Part shown: positions 7,732 to 14,072 of the stretch, one piece after another
Numbering within the stretch: the stretch's first letter is position 1
Layout: each line of letters starts with the position of its first letter
Source of the DNA: Sulfurovum sp.
GTDB taxonomy: Bacteria > Campylobacterota > Campylobacteria > Campylobacterales > Sulfurovaceae
Reading direction: 5' to 3'
Length of the DNA stretch: 27,422 bases
NCBI GenBank assembly: GCA_026985755.1
Contig: JALSPX010000241.1
Span: forward strand, 1-27,422
Made by a program: the position numbers and the translations under genes
The notes under the pieces: model-generated
Told to the model about the DNA's origin: nothing
Databases searched by the model: none
What the model saw: the letters and a program-made list of their open reading frames with translations, nothing else

Positions 7732-7760
7732 TTGACAAACGGGACATTTTAAAGTATACT
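7732..7760 (+). promoter_or_regulatory. consensus sigma-70 promoter of the AbiEi/AbiEii pair
   Basis: TTGACA (7732-7737), a 17-base spacer and TATACT (7755-7760) make a near-perfect housekeeping promoter. Transcription would start near 7767, leaving a leader of only about 13 bases before the ATG at 7780, with no Shine-Dalgarno site. Such a strong promoter usually needs a repressor; the operator below overlaps its -10 box. Confidence 0.75.
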
Positions 7761-7777
7761 TTAAATAAAAAGTATAC
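7751..7777. promoter_or_regulatory. palindromic operator repeated twice over the -10 box and start site
   Basis: AAAGTATACTTT (7751-7762) is a perfect 12-bp palindrome covering the -10 box. A second AAAGTATAC copy lies at 7769-7777, immediately before the start codon, 18 bases on. Two like sites on one promoter suggest cooperative autorepression, probably by the antitoxin encoded next, as described for AbiEi proteins. The binding protein is inferred. Confidence 0.55.
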
Positions 7778-7779
7778 AC

Positions 7780-8301
7780 ATGACTCAGGCACAAAAAATA
7801 AGAAACAGAATACATACTTTACAATACAATCAAGAGTATAGTGCTGAAGTTTTTACTGATATTGCTAACCAAGAGACAATTAAAAAAACATTGCAACGGA
7901 GTCAAAATCTGATAGCAAAAACAAGCACAAAAAGGTTTTATAGATTATATCTTGATACAGATACTGATGTAAACCCTTATGCTGTGTTTGATAATCAAGA
8001 AAAAGTGAAATTTAACTCTAAATTATACACCTTTAATGCGTTTTGGCAAACATCCAAGCCAAGTATTCAGAAGGTCTCTTCGATTATACGAAATTATCTT
8101 GCAACGATGAACCCTAAAGATATACAAACTTTATGTAGCCAATTTGGGCGAAATAGGGTAAAAAGAGAACTTATACAAAAATACAAAGAAATGTATGCCC
8201 AAGGCTTTATCAATGTCAAAGGCTTAGAGATTGCGTTAGAAGGTAGATACGATAGAAATCCTGCCTTTAGAGAGTTGTTAGGTATGATTAATGACTGCTA
8301 A
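7780..8301 (+). CDS. AbiEi-like antitoxin / transcriptional regulator
   Basis: A 173-residue protein probably acting as antitoxin and repressor of the pair. The N-terminal part (KIRNRIHTLQYNQEYSAEVF, then FTDIANQETIKKTLQRSQNL) fits the winged-helix start of AbiEi/DUF6088-type antitoxins, where such a helix pair is followed by a short beta wing (here KRFYRLY). The remainder (70-173) is a helical domain I cannot assign. The main support is context: it overlaps by 11 bases a recognisable AbiEii-type nucleotidyltransferase, and its promoter carries a palindromic operator. ATG 7780 is used with no ribosome site, close to the predicted transcription start. Confidence 0.65.
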   Translation: MTQAQKIRNRIHTLQYNQEYSAEVFTDIANQETIKKTLQRSQNLIAKTSTKRFYRLYLDTDTDVNPYAVFDNQEKVKFNSKLYTFNAFWQTSKPSIQKVSSIIRNYLATMNPKDIQTLCSQFGRNRVKRELIQKYKEMYAQGFINVKGLEIALEGRYDRNPAFRELLGMINDC

Positions 8302-8974
8302 GGTTACGGAAGCACTAGAACGTATAAAGTCACTTGAAATCTTTAAGGACTCAGAACTATACTTCATAGGTGGGACTGCCTTATCCTATTATCTAGATCA
8401 TAGAATATCAGAAGATATAGATATTATTTCGATAAAGCCTTTGCCTCATAAAAAAATCATTTCTATCATCACAAAGATAGGTGGAGAAAAATTGAGAGAT
8501 GAGAATGCGGTTGCTTTACGCATGGCTGGCTTAGTTCCAGATGAATATATGCTTAAGTTCAATCTTGATGGGGTGAAGTTGGAATTTTTTAGAGCTTCTA
8601 CACCTTTACAAACAAAGACACTTTTGGATGCACAAATGTCTAAGTATTTAGAAGCCAACTTGAGTATATTGGATGTTAAATCCATAGCAAAACTAAAAGT
8701 CATTGCGTTACTTTCAAGAAACAAATCGAGAGACCTTTTTGATTTTAAAGTAATCTTAGAAAAGGCTATCTTGAGCAAAGAAGAGATACTTGATATTACA
8801 GTGCAAACAAAACATAAGATTAGTACCTTTGAAAGTTTGTATGTGTTCATAACAAAAGTAGAAGAAGCAAAAGATGATGAAAAGGTATATCTCGATGAAA
8901 ATAAACCTATTAATTTGGACTTTGATGAGATAAAGATAGAGGCACTTAAGGCACTAAAAAATATAATCGGATGA
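8291..8974 (+). CDS. AbiEii-like nucleotidyltransferase toxin
   Basis: A 227-residue member of the AbiEii/AbiGii (DUF1814-type) nucleotidyltransferase superfamily. The catalytic fold starts with FIGGTALSYYLDHRISEDIDI (residues about 26-46): the GGTAL loop plus the R-x-S-x-D-I-D metal-binding signature. KSIAKLKVIALLSRNKSRDLFDF (about 135-157) matches the second conserved block of the family (Lys, then R-D-hydrophobic-x-D). Known members modify tRNA or other RNA ends and arrest growth until neutralised by the AbiEi partner, giving phage resistance in some cases. The start overlaps the upstream gene, so translation is coupled and toxin output tied to antitoxin. The substrate of this protein is unknown. 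Confidence 0.82.
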   Translation: MTAKVTEALERIKSLEIFKDSELYFIGGTALSYYLDHRISEDIDIISIKPLPHKKIISIITKIGGEKLRDENAVALRMAGLVPDEYMLKFNLDGVKLEFFRASTPLQTKTLLDAQMSKYLEANLSILDVKSIAKLKVIALLSRNKSRDLFDFKVILEKAILSKEEILDITVQTKHKISTFESLYVFITKVEEAKDDEKVYLDENKPINLDFDEIKIEALKALKNIIG

Positions 8975-9012
8975 GATAAAATAATTGAAGCGTTTGTTTG
9001 ATGAGATAGGAT

Positions 9013-9024
9013 AGGTTATAACCT
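9013..9024. promoter_or_regulatory. palindrome AGGTTATAACCT, candidate operator
   Basis: A perfect 12-bp palindrome located about where the -35 region of the AAA ATPase promoter should be. A further half-copy (TTATAACC, 9054-9061) lies at the predicted transcription start. Together they could form a repressor site; no cognate regulator is identified. Confidence 0.35.
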
Positions 9025-9041
9025 CTTCTCAAACCAAGATT

Positions 9042-9050
9042 TGCTATACT
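9042..9050 (+). promoter_or_regulatory. extended -10 promoter (TGCTATACT) for the AAA+ ATPase
   Basis: TATACT at 9045-9050 with a TGC extension. Transcription would start near 9057, giving a leader of about 20 bases that contains AGGA (9068-9071), six bases before the TTG start. No -35 match. Confidence 0.5.
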
Positions 9051-9077
9051 GATTTATAACCAAAACTAGGAACACCA

Positions 9078-10811
9078 TTGAAACACCTTATTGACTTTAT
9101 AGAAACAAAAGATGTGAGTAAGACATCTATATATGAACATTTAAAATGTACGGAAGAAGAGGCACAGTTGGTGCAGTATATCTGTCAACGATATGTTAAA
9201 GGATTAGAAGAGGTACCCGTTCTTGAGATGTTGCAAGATAATTTCCCTGATGAGAAATATACCTATCTTAAAAAACTTCCTTTAGTGAAAAACCTTTTAG
9301 ATTTAGGATGGTTTATACAAATGAGTTTTGGACAGATTAAAGCACATGAAGCTTCACAGCTTGAGCTTCTTAGTACTTCTGTGACACCGAGTATAGCATT
9401 ATTGAGATTGCTAGAAGAGGGATCTTTGGAAATATTCTTGCCTGAAGTTAAGCCGTACACTGACCATTTGGAATATTTGCAAGATCAATTCGATATGGTC
9501 TCTTTACTCCATAATATAGCAACGTTTAAACAAGGTTTTGCAGACAACTCTTTAAGTATTGGTCGTTTAAAAAATAAATTGACACTACTTACGACACGTA
9601 TAGAAGAGCGTGTAAAAATGACAGAAACACCTATAGTAGTAGAGGAGTTTTTTAAAGAAAAAGCACTTGACGAAAAGGAAAAACGTATTTTTCTTGCACT
9701 TTTAAAAGAGGAATACTCAGGAGGGGAAGGTCAGTTTAGAGATATGAATACATTGATTGAACTTATCTCCTTTGATGAGTATGAAAAAATAAAAAACCGT
9801 GCCTTACTTGAAGAGGGTTCCAAACTTATTACTGAAGATATCATTGATTATGAAGAGATACTGAATATGTTTGGAGGAGTAAGCAGATCTTTTTATTTGC
9901 AAGAAGAGGTCATGCAACGTATTATTCACCCCAAAAAGAAGAAAAAAGTTGCCAAATTAAAATTAAATGAACTTGTAGAGGAACAAGAACTTTTTGAGTA
10001 TCTTAAACCTACGACTTCATTGGATGATGTAGTCTTGCATCCTAAAACAAGGGAGACCTTAGACAATGTTGTCAAACAGGTTGACAAAGAAGTGTCTAAA
10101 AAATTACGTGCGTGGGGGATTAAGAGTAAACGTAAAGGCATAGATGCACGCATCATATTCTATGGTAGTGCAGGTACAGGAAAAACGATGACGGCTATTT
10201 CTTTAGCAAAAACACTTAAACGTCCTATATTGTCATTTGATTGTTCAAAAATATTGTCAATGTATGTTGGCGAGAGTGAAAAAAATGTACGAAAGATATT
10301 TGATGATTTTAAAGATTTAAGTAAAAAAGCCAAGGTGGATCCTATCTTGTTACTCAATGAGGCAGATCAGTTTTTAAGTGCTAGAAGTGAAGGGACAGGA
10401 AGTTCTGCGGACAAGATGCATAATCAAATGCAAAATATTTTTTTGGAACAGATTGAAAAGTTTGAGGGGATATTGATTGCAACCACCAATTTACTTGGCA
10501 ATATAGATAAAGCATTTTCACGTCGCTTTAACCATAAAATAGAATTTAAAAAACCTGGACGCAAACAACGTCTAAGACTTTGGCAATTTATGTTACCTGA
10601 AAATGCAGACTATGATGAAAGTTTTGATATGAAAGAATTGGCAAAACATGAGCTCACTGGAGGGCAGATTAGTCTTATTATTAAAAATACAGCATATAAG
10701 GTTGCTGTGAGAGAGGAGTCTGTTTTTACCCATAATGATTTTCTTGAGGAGATAGAAAAAGAGTTAGGTTCTAGCTTTGAAGGGAGCAAAAGTATGGGTT
10801 TTAAAGTTTAA
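9078..10811 (+). CDS. AAA+ ATPase of unknown role (TTG start)
   Basis: A 577-residue cytoplasmic protein. Residues 1-310 are a mostly helical domain with no family I recognise. Residues about 320-545 are an AAA+ module: Walker A GSAGTGKT (363-370), a pore-loop-like MYVGESEKNVRKIF, a Walker B of form LLLNEADQF (Asn427-Glu428, where most AAA+ proteins have Asp-Glu), sensor region ATTN and an arginine finger region SRRFNHKI, then the helical lid (TGGQISLIIKNTAYKVAVRE). The module resembles FtsH/proteasomal-type AAA domains that remodel or unfold proteins. The TTG start is supported by AGGA six bases upstream and by an extended -10 promoter. Its last codons lie at the edge of the 170-bp palindrome. 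It is 103 bases after the toxin-antitoxin pair, but its own promoter argues against co-transcription. Confidence 0.8.
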   Translation: MKHLIDFIETKDVSKTSIYEHLKCTEEEAQLVQYICQRYVKGLEEVPVLEMLQDNFPDEKYTYLKKLPLVKNLLDLGWFIQMSFGQIKAHEASQLELLSTSVTPSIALLRLLEEGSLEIFLPEVKPYTDHLEYLQDQFDMVSLLHNIATFKQGFADNSLSIGRLKNKLTLLTTRIEERVKMTETPIVVEEFFKEKALDEKEKRIFLALLKEEYSGGEGQFRDMNTLIELISFDEYEKIKNRALLEEGSKLITEDIIDYEEILNMFGGVSRSFYLQEEVMQRIIHPKKKKKVAKLKLNELVEEQELFEYLKPTTSLDDVVLHPKTRETLDNVVKQVDKEVSKKLRAWGIKSKRKGIDARIIFYGSAGTGKTMTAISLAKTLKRPILSFDCSKILSMYVGESEKNVRKIFDDFKDLSKKAKVDPILLLNEADQFLSARSEGTGSSADKMHNQMQNIFLEQIEKFEGILIATTNLLGNIDKAFSRRFNHKIEFKKPGRKQRLRLWQFMLPENADYDESFDMKELAKHELTGGQISLIIKNTAYKVAVREESVFTHNDFLEEIEKELGSSFEGSKSMGFKV

Positions 10812-10977
10812 CCCAAAATATGCATTAGAAATCATCCATCTTCTACAAAGCATTAGAACATGGGCATTCACAAAGAATCATCGATTAACCTTTGGGTTAA
10901 ACTCAAATTCTTTGCAAACACCCATGCACTAAGTCTTTACAGAATTTGAAACGATTCTAATACATAATTTGGGTTTA
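10808..10977 (-). repeat. 170-bp ungapped imperfect palindrome (possible structured RNA or MITE-like element)
   Basis: Three paired segments share one axis near 10892.5 with no gaps. Outer arms 10808-10830 / 10955-10977 match at 20 of 23 positions, inner arms 10841-10878 / 10907-10944 at 28 of 38, and the tip is TTAACC-TTTG-GGTTAA (10885-10900). The two bubbles (10831-10840 / 10945-10954 and 10879-10884 / 10901-10906) do not pair. All eight transition mismatches become G-U pairs in minus-strand RNA and A-C mismatches in plus-strand RNA. The left arm starts in the stop codon of the AAA gene. The terminal repeats (TTAACCCAAAAT...) would also suit a small non-autonomous transposable element. No coding frame is involved. 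Confidence 0.75.
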
Positions 10978-11044
10978 AAATATAAGAAATTGGGTTATTT
11001 TTTAAGATAAAAGGATAAATTAGGTAACTTTTAAGCAATAGTTC

Positions 11045-11053
11045 TGCTATAAT
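11045..11053 (+). promoter_or_regulatory. extended -10 promoter (TGCTATAAT) of the repeat-protein gene
   Basis: A perfect TATAAT at 11048-11053 with the TGC extension. No -35 match is evident, as is usual in Campylobacterota. Transcription would start near 11060, about 30 bases before the ATG. Confidence 0.65.
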
Positions 11054-11090
11054 ATGTGACTTAAAAATTAAAATTTCGAAAAGGGAAAGT

Positions 11091-12482
11091 ATGAAAATAA
11101 AATATTCTAAACTACTTGTGGGTCTATTGTTACCACTAGCAACTATAGCTGTTACAGCGGAAGAGTTGCCACTCACACCACCAAATGCAAAGCCAGGTGA
11201 ATGTTATGCAAGAGTGTTGACTCCTGCCAAATATGATAAAATAGAAGATAAGATTGTTGTAAAAGAGGCAACAGAAGAGATTACTATTGTGCCTGCACAA
11301 TATGAAACAGTAGAACAAAAGGTTGAAGTGGTACCAGAGTTTAAAAAACTAAAACCTGTTCCTGCAAAGTATAAAGAAGTGGTTGAGACAGTAGAAGTCA
11401 AACCAGCATTGCGTGTTTGGAAAACAAGTTTGAAGAAAAAAGCACTGCCAGTAAGTCAAGCAATTCTTGATGCAGCAAAAGCACAAGGTGTTGATTTGGA
11501 TAATGCAGCTGCGGGCACATGTTATAAAGAGTATTATCAACCTGCTCAATTTAAATCCGTTGAAGAAGATGTCATTGTTCAAGAAGAACATAATGAGACA
11601 AAAGTGATTCCTGCACAGTTCGATACAGTGGAGGAAAAAATTGAAATTATACCAGCATCTAAGCAAGTGGTCGAAATTCCTGCTGAGTATGAATATAAAG
11701 AAGAGAAAGTATTGGTAGAAGAGGCCAAAACAGTTTGGAAAAAAGGTCAAAATCCAGCACAGCAACTTTCTGGAGCTACTGGTGAGATTATGTGTCTTGT
11801 CAAAGTACCAGCAAAATATAAAACCATCAAAAAACTTGTAGTAAAAAGCCCAGCAAGAACGGAAGTACAAGATGTTCCAGCAGAAGTAAAAACATTAGCC
11901 GTTCAAAAATTGGTTGCTGAAGCTACTGTTGAACAAACAGTTGTACCAGCAGTACATAAAACAATCGAAAAAAAGGTACCAGACACAGCAGCTACATTCA
12001 TGTGGACAGATGCAAATACTGGTGCGGATAAACCATGGAGATATACGGGTAACAAAATTTGTCTTGTAGAGATACCGGCAGAGACAAAAGATATAAAGAA
12101 GGTTGTACTTGAAACACCTGCGAGCATTGAAGAGGAAATTGTTCCTGCACAATATGAAGTAGTAAAAGTTGAAAAACTAGTGACACCTTCCAAAGAAGTT
12201 AGAACGCCAGTTGAAGCGGAATACAAAACAATTGAAAAGCTTAAAAAAGTGGCTGACTCAAGTATGGCATGGCAACGTATCTTATGTCAGACCAACATGA
12301 CAAAAGATGTGATTTCTAAAATTCAAACTGCACTAAATGAAAAAGGATATAATGCCGGAAAACCAGATGGTGCCATGGGTCGTGGCACACGAAATGCTTT
12401 AGAAAAGTATCAAAAAGATAATGGTCTAGCAACGGGTGGTATTACCTATGAAACACTTAATAGTCTTGGTATTGAGTTATAA
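11091..12482 (+). CDS. secreted repeat protein with C-terminal peptidoglycan-binding domain
   Basis: A 463-residue exported protein. A signal peptide spans about residues 1-23 (LLVGLLLPLATIAVTA-EE). The body is four degenerate units of 75-106 residues, each opening with a Cys (Cys38, 144, 235, 324; a fifth at 399) and containing several V/I-P-A-x-Y/F-x-x-V-E-x-K-V segments (for example VPAQYETVEQKV at about 67-78). Three of the units close near a Trp (110, 216, 394). Residues about 403-463 are a peptidoglycan-binding domain of the PG_binding_1 type (IQTALNEKGYNAGKPDGAMG, then TRNALEKYQKDNGL). The likely place is the periplasm or outer membrane, attached to the cell wall through its C-terminus. 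AAAGGGAAAG precedes the ATG. It is followed by a strong hairpin terminator, so it is monocistronic. Similar uncharacterised proteins occur in other Gram-negative bacteria. Confidence 0.8.
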   Translation: MKIKYSKLLVGLLLPLATIAVTAEELPLTPPNAKPGECYARVLTPAKYDKIEDKIVVKEATEEITIVPAQYETVEQKVEVVPEFKKLKPVPAKYKEVVETVEVKPALRVWKTSLKKKALPVSQAILDAAKAQGVDLDNAAAGTCYKEYYQPAQFKSVEEDVIVQEEHNETKVIPAQFDTVEEKIEIIPASKQVVEIPAEYEYKEEKVLVEEAKTVWKKGQNPAQQLSGATGEIMCLVKVPAKYKTIKKLVVKSPARTEVQDVPAEVKTLAVQKLVAEATVEQTVVPAVHKTIEKKVPDTAATFMWTDANTGADKPWRYTGNKICLVEIPAETKDIKKVVLETPASIEEEIVPAQYEVVKVEKLVTPSKEVRTPVEAEYKTIEKLKKVADSSMAWQRILCQTNMTKDVISKIQTALNEKGYNAGKPDGAMGRGTRNALEKYQKDNGLATGGITYETLNSLGIEL

Positions 12483-12500
12483 GATTTAGATAAACAATAA

Positions 12501-12526
12501 AAGCACTTCTTTTGTAAGAAGTGCTT
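12501..12526. terminator. bidirectional terminator between convergent genes
   Basis: AAGCACTTCTT (12501-12511) and AAGAAGTGCTT (12516-12526) form a perfect 11-bp stem with loop TTGT. It lies 18 bases after the repeat-protein stop and 9 bases after the rhodanese stop (minus strand). Downstream T-richness is better on the minus strand (TTTTATTGTTT) than on the plus strand (CTTCTTACTC). Confidence 0.8.
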
Positions 12527-12535
12527 CTTCTTACT

Positions 12536-12940
12536 CTATTTTATTAGAGTAATTCCAGTTTTTTCAAGCTCCATAATTCCTCCTTTTATATTTATTGGGG
12601 TAAAACCTGATGCTTTTAAAATGCGTGAAGCAGCGACTGATCTATTCCCACTTTTACAATAGACAAGTATTTTTTTATCTCTATCTTTTGAGAGCCTATG
12701 CATATTTTGACTAAGCACCTGAAGAGGGATGAGTTGAGCATTTTGAAGATGCCCACTTTGATATTCTGTTGGAGTACGTACATCCAATAGGGTGATATTA
12801 GTATCAGTTTTTAACAGACTTATTGCTTTTTTTGCGTCAATAGATTCAAAATTTGCGAATATCCAGCCTTTTGTATAAGCAAACCATAATAGCATACTTC
12901 CTATCGTTATCCAATAGAGTAAATTATTATATTTTTTCAT
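12536..12940 (-). CDS. membrane-anchored rhodanese-like sulfurtransferase
   Basis: A 134-residue protein with one N-terminal hydrophobic helix (about 8-25, signal anchor) and a single rhodanese domain (about 33-132). The domain shows the LLDVRTPTEYQSGHLQNAQ entry block and the active-site loop VYCKSGNRS with catalytic Cys at about residue 94, and ends with IKGGIMELEKTG. Rhodaneses carry sulfur as a cysteine persulfide. With this anchor the domain is probably periplasmic, which would fit sulfur-compound metabolism in a sulfur-oxidising Campylobacterota, though that role is inferred. AAGGA precedes the ATG, and a TATACT box lies about 27 bases upstream. It is transcribed away from the nuo operon. 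Confidence 0.88.
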   Translation of the reverse strand: MKKYNNLLYWITIGSMLLWFAYTKGWIFANFESIDAKKAISLLKTDTNITLLDVRTPTEYQSGHLQNAQLIPLQVLSQNMHRLSKDRDKKILVYCKSGNRSVAASRILKASGFTPINIKGGIMELEKTGITLIK

Positions 12941-12966
12941 ATGTTTTTCCTTGAAATATTTTTATT

Positions 12967-12972
12967 AGTATA
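12967..12972 (-). promoter_or_regulatory. candidate -10 box (TATACT) for the rhodanese gene
   Basis: On the minus strand TATACT ends 26 bases before the ATG. A start near 12960 leaves a leader of about 20 bases that contains the AAGGA ribosome site. Confidence 0.5.
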
Positions 12973-13063
12973 CCTACTTTCTTATGTTTCGCATAGTTAC
13001 ACAGTGTATAGAGATTTAGTGAAAGAATAGCACATCCAAATGCTTTTAATTTAATTCAGATAG

Positions 13064-13069
13064 TATAAA
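13064..13069 (+). promoter_or_regulatory. possible -10 box (TATAAA) for the nuo operon
   Basis: The 215 bases between the divergent rhodanese and nuoA genes should hold the nuo promoter. TATAAA preceded by T-rich DNA (13043-13055) is the best match I see, giving a leader of about 80 bases. The assignment is weak; another AT-rich hexamer near 13100 is possible. Confidence 0.35.
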
Positions 13070-13155
13070 AATAGAAACTTTGGAATTCTCTAATCATTAT
13101 ATTTGGCTAGTAGAGATAGAGAAGGAAATTGAAGAGGAAACTTTAAGGGATTAAT

Positions 13156-13545
13156 ATGACTCATGTACTTACAGAACATCCATATTTTGGTGTCTTTGTT
13201 TTGTTTGCGTTAACAGCAGTAGCGTTCCCCGCAACACTATGGGCTGCACGTTTTGTATCACGTAAGATGGCACGTCTAGACACAGAAAGACTTAAGCTAA
13301 GTATCTACGAATGTGGACCAGAGGTAACAAAACAACCTAACACTATTTCGGCACAGTTTTACTTGATAGCACTTTTGTTTATATTGTTCGATGTAGAGAT
13401 TATCTTTATGTTCCCTTGGGCAATTGACTTTAAATTATTAGGTTGGTTTGGTTTTGCGGAAATGATACTATTTATATTACTACTTACGATTGGTTTCGTA
13501 TATGCATGGAAAAAAGGAGCACTTGAATGGCACAGCATCAAGTAA
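13156..13545 (+). CDS. nuoA: NADH-quinone oxidoreductase subunit A
   Basis: A 129-residue membrane subunit of complex I, beside the quinone site. Three hydrophobic helices are visible (about 9-31, 70-91, 98-120). The loop between the first two carries the conserved YECGPE motif with its invariant Cys (about residue 54), followed by QFYLIALLFILFDVEIIFMFPWA, the most conserved part of the family. AAGGGA lies a few bases before the ATG. It is the first gene of the operon and overlaps nuoB by 19 bases. Confidence 0.95.
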   Translation: MTHVLTEHPYFGVFVLFALTAVAFPATLWAARFVSRKMARLDTERLKLSIYECGPEVTKQPNTISAQFYLIALLFILFDVEIIFMFPWAIDFKLLGWFGFAEMILFILLLTIGFVYAWKKGALEWHSIK

Positions 13546-14072
13546 ATTATGCCAGCGCAGCTGGATTGCCGATAGCGTTAACTTCGGTAGATAAACTCGT
13601 AAACTGGGGGCGTTCAAATTCACTTTGGCCTCTTACTTATGGACTCGCATGTTGTGCGATTGAGATGATGGCATCGGGTGCATCACGGTATGACTTTGAT
13701 AGGATGGGAACCATTTTTAGAGCCTCTCCAAGGCAAGCAGATGTGATGATACTTGCAGGAACACTCTCTAAAAAGCATGCAGAGTTTGCCAGACGTCTGT
13801 ATGACCAAATGACAGAGCCTAAATGGGTGATTTCTATGGGGTCATGTGCCAATACAGGTGGGATGTTTAATACCTATGCAACAGTCCAAGGAGTAGATAG
13901 AATCATCCCTGTTGATATCTACTTACCAGGATGTGCACCACGTCCGGAAACACTTCAATATGCACTTATGATGCTACAAAAAAAGATACGTAAAGAGTCT
14001 GCAGATATGAAAAAAAATACAAAGCAAGACTTGACAACGCAAACAGGTAAAAAAAGGGCGAGGTTAATATAA
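13527..14072 (+). CDS. nuoB: NADH-quinone oxidoreductase subunit B
   Basis: A 181-residue peripheral-arm subunit holding cluster N2, the last iron-sulfur centre before quinone. All four ligands are present: adjacent Cys42-Cys43 (GLACCAIEMM), Cys107 (SMGSCANTGG) and Cys136 (LPGCAPRPE). The C-terminus has a Lys/Thr-rich tail (KKNTKQDLTTQTGKKRARLI) beyond the conserved core. The start lies inside nuoA and the stop overlaps the nuoC start by one base. Confidence 0.96.
   Translation: MAQHQVNYASAAGLPIALTSVDKLVNWGRSNSLWPLTYGLACCAIEMMASGASRYDFDRMGTIFRASPRQADVMILAGTLSKKHAEFARRLYDQMTEPKWVISMGSCANTGGMFNTYATVQGVDRIIPVDIYLPGCAPRPETLQYALMMLQKKIRKESADMKKNTKQDLTTQTGKKRARLI

Larger units (their letters stand above)
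7441..7779. other. 339-bp gene-free stretch with hairpins and a direct repeat
   Basis: No convincing gene is present; a 69-codon minus-strand frame here has no ribosome site or recognisable domain. The stretch holds a 13-bp hairpin (7484-7520), a GC-rich 10-bp hairpin (7690-7713), the direct repeat AGCATTTGACAAA at 7589-7601 and 7727-7739, and the promoter/operator of the next gene pair. The mixed composition and repeats look like the debris of earlier insertions. Confidence 0.6.

Noticed and set aside
7606..7815. 69-codon minus-strand frame in the gene-free stretch
   Set aside because: It runs across the toxin-antitoxin promoter and start codon, has no ribosome site or known domain, and its composition changes along its length.
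10937..11176. 79-codon minus-strand frame over the right arm of the palindrome
   Set aside because: It overlaps the start and signal peptide of the repeat protein and part of the palindrome; nothing suggests it is translated.
11349..11870. Long (173-codon) minus-strand frame inside the repeat-protein gene
   Set aside because: Antisense to a well-supported gene with repeats and known domain; Phe/Cys-rich composition is that of a shadow frame.
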